NCBI GenBank assembly: GCA_013812515.1
Contig: JACCTI010000072.1
Coordinates: 1-5,765, forward strand
Length of the DNA: 5,765 bases
Direction: 5' to 3'
Source: Chthoniobacterales bacterium
GTDB lineage: Bacteria; Verrucomicrobiota; Verrucomicrobiia; Chthoniobacterales; UBA10450
Positions 4,491 to 5,765 of the stretch are shown here, in pieces. The notes below the pieces were generated by a model. It saw only the letters and a program-made list of their open reading frames with translations. It was not told the DNA's origin and ran no database searches. Each line of letters begins with the position of its first letter. Positions within the stretch are counted from its first letter, which is position 1. The position numbers and the translations under genes are program-made.

Positions 4491-5765
4491 CTATCGCAGG
4501 GGCATTTCGATCGTGCTGGGATGGTCGGCGTCGTGGTGAATTTTCACGTGCACCGTTCGTGCATCTTGCGCGGTTTCTTCAGCGACCACTCGGCCAGCAT
4601 TGTAGTTCTTCTGCCAGCCGATCGAGTTCGGCGACGACACAATTAAGCGCAGACGGCTGCCCTTTGACAGTTTACGCGCGACGAAAAGTCCTGGTGCGAA
4701 ATCGCAACGTACGATCTCGCCGGGTTTGACGAGCTTTTCCTGGCTAAGGGATTCGCGGTAGCGGAGGCGGCGAACATCGCTCCAGAGCGGGATGCTGGTG
4801 CCGTCTGGCTGGATCTCGTAAAGATCGGCCGAGAGGTCAGTGTCCAGTGTGTCGATCGAAACCCAGAGGGTTACCTTCGAGCTGCCAATAAATGGCGTTT
4901 CGTTAGGCAGGGCCTCGGTGTGATAGACGAGTCCATCCTGGCCGATGCTGAGAGCATAGCGTTGGTCGAGACCGGCGATTTTCTTGTCTGGCTCCACGCT
5001 TTCAACGTTGTCGCCCCGGCGCGTATCGAGCGGATCGTAGGTGAAGCTATCGGCTCCTTGCGTCGGTTTGTTTTCTGTGAGCGCGCCGGAACGGAAAACC
5101 CCGTTCGCCTCGCCATTCTTCGAGTCGAGGAAGAACGTGCGCGGATTCGCGGTGAGCGTCTCGAGGCTATCGGCATATTTCCATTCTCCGTTCGCACCGG
5201 AGTTCCCCGCGGCGAGTAAGTAATACGCAACCTGATCCTTGAGGAACTCGGGCCTCGGCTTTCCTTTCATCGTCCAGTCGTACCACTGCCGATGCAGGTC
5301 ATTCAGATCGAGCAGCGCTCCGGGGCCGAACTTTATGCCGCCGACCTCGTCGGTGGGCGTACGCGTCCCGGCATGATCCCATGGGCCAATGATCAGGAAA
5401 TGTTTCGCGCGTGCTTCCGCAGAGGCGTTTGCGATGTGATTCCGGTAGTAAGTCAGCGCTCCGAGTTCGTCTCCGTCATATTGGCCGGTGATCGAAAGGA
5501 TCGGCAATGACATCTTCTGATACTGCTTGCGAGTGGGCGCCATCGCTTGCCAGTAGTTGTCGTAGGTCGGATGCGCGATCCACCGCTGGAAGTGCGCGGA
5601 CGGGTTACCGATGAACGAGTCGAGGCTCTTGAAAGGGATGTGCTTTTTGTAGGCCTCGAGAAACTTCGCGCGCCAGAATTTCGAATCACCGAACAGATCG
5701 TTCTGCACAGTGCGTCCGCTGGTCAGCGTGAGCCACTGCACGTCGTATGGCGCTCCCACGTTGTT
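4491..5765 (-). CDS. CocE/NonD-family alpha/beta hydrolase (X-Pro dipeptidyl-peptidase S15 type), C-terminal part
   Basis: The frame is open to the right edge, so the true start lies outside; 424 codons are visible. Numbering below starts at the GTG codon at 5759, which is not a proposed start. The family hydrolyses esters or amides (acyl amino acid esters, cocaine-type esters, X-Pro peptides). Visible parts in order: a stretch from the alpha/beta core into the helical cap (1-85); SLPILSITGQYDGDELGALT (84-103) with D95 as the likely catalytic Asp; FLIIGPWDHAGTR (121-133) with H129 as the likely catalytic His; and from about 190 a jelly-roll C-terminal domain (TFFLDSKNG, KVTLWVSIDTLDTDLSADLYE, SRLRLIVSSPNS). 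The Ser nucleophile (G-x-S-Y-x-G) should lie beyond the window. Many relatives are secreted, but the signal region is not visible. The exact substrate cannot be told. It is separated from the broken channel gene downstream by 145 bases, so a shared operon is uncertain. Confidence 0.92.
   Translation of the reverse strand, partial: NNVGAPYDVQWLTLTSGRTVQNDLFGDSKFWRAKFLEAYKKHIPFKSLDSFIGNPSAHFQRWIAHPTYDNYWQAMAPTRKQYQKMSLPILSITGQYDGDELGALTYYRNHIANASAEARAKHFLIIGPWDHAGTRTPTDEVGGIKFGPGALLDLNDLHRQWYDWTMKGKPRPEFLKDQVAYYLLAAGNSGANGEWKYADSLETLTANPRTFFLDSKNGEANGVFRSGALTENKPTQGADSFTYDPLDTRRGDNVESVEPDKKIAGLDQRYALSIGQDGLVYHTEALPNETPFIGSSKVTLWVSIDTLDTDLSADLYEIQPDGTSIPLWSDVRRLRYRESLSQEKLVKPGEIVRCDFAPGLFVARKLSKGSRLRLIVSSPNSIGWQKNYNAGRVVAEETAQDARTVHVKIHHDADHPSTIEMPLR

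Noticed and set aside
4920..5219. Plus-strand open frame of 99 codons
   Set aside because: It lies entirely antisense within the strongly supported hydrolase gene and shows no motif.

Overview
The window is moderately GC-rich bacterial DNA with ordinary bacterial start sites. The organism is probably a soil-type Gram-negative of the Acidobacteriota or Verrucomicrobiota kind. This is inferred from a decayed fragment of an ADOP/MacB-like permease, a TMEM175-type channel remnant, a CocE/NonD-type hydrolase and a secreted two-repeat protein. It is not proven, and no marker gene is present. No tRNA, rRNA, CRISPR array or intact mobile element was seen.

Layout. (1) Positions 123-857, plus strand: an exported protein of 244 residues with two related alpha/beta repeats. 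A palindrome lies upstream of it and a strong hairpin follows it. (2) Positions 858-1667: about 800 bases with no intact gene. Most of this is a gene graveyard. It holds the first ~65 codons of an ADOP-type ABC permease, broken by two frameshifts, followed directly by a frameshifted small helix-turn-helix (excisionase/AlpA-like) gene. (3) Positions 1668-3355, minus strand: two genes joined by an ATGA overlap. The first is a protein of unknown family (236 residues). The second is an SH3 plus muramidase-like protein (GH108-like) with a very basic N-terminal tail and no signal peptide. (4) Positions 3426-3758, minus: a small single-domain cupin. (5) Positions 3841-4345, minus: a TMEM175-family potassium channel gene broken by a frameshift after codon 7 and by loss of its middle. 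(6) Positions 4491-5765, minus: the C-terminal part of a CocE/NonD-type alpha/beta hydrolase that runs off the right edge.

How they fit. All genes right of 1668 are on the minus strand, but only the unknown protein and the muramidase are tightly coupled. That pair is the most interesting item: a cytoplasmic-looking cell-wall hydrolase made together with an uncharacterised partner, which could be a delivered effector with an adaptor, immunity or accessory protein. The other genes look like unrelated accessory genes between decayed fragments, typical of a region with repeated gain and loss.
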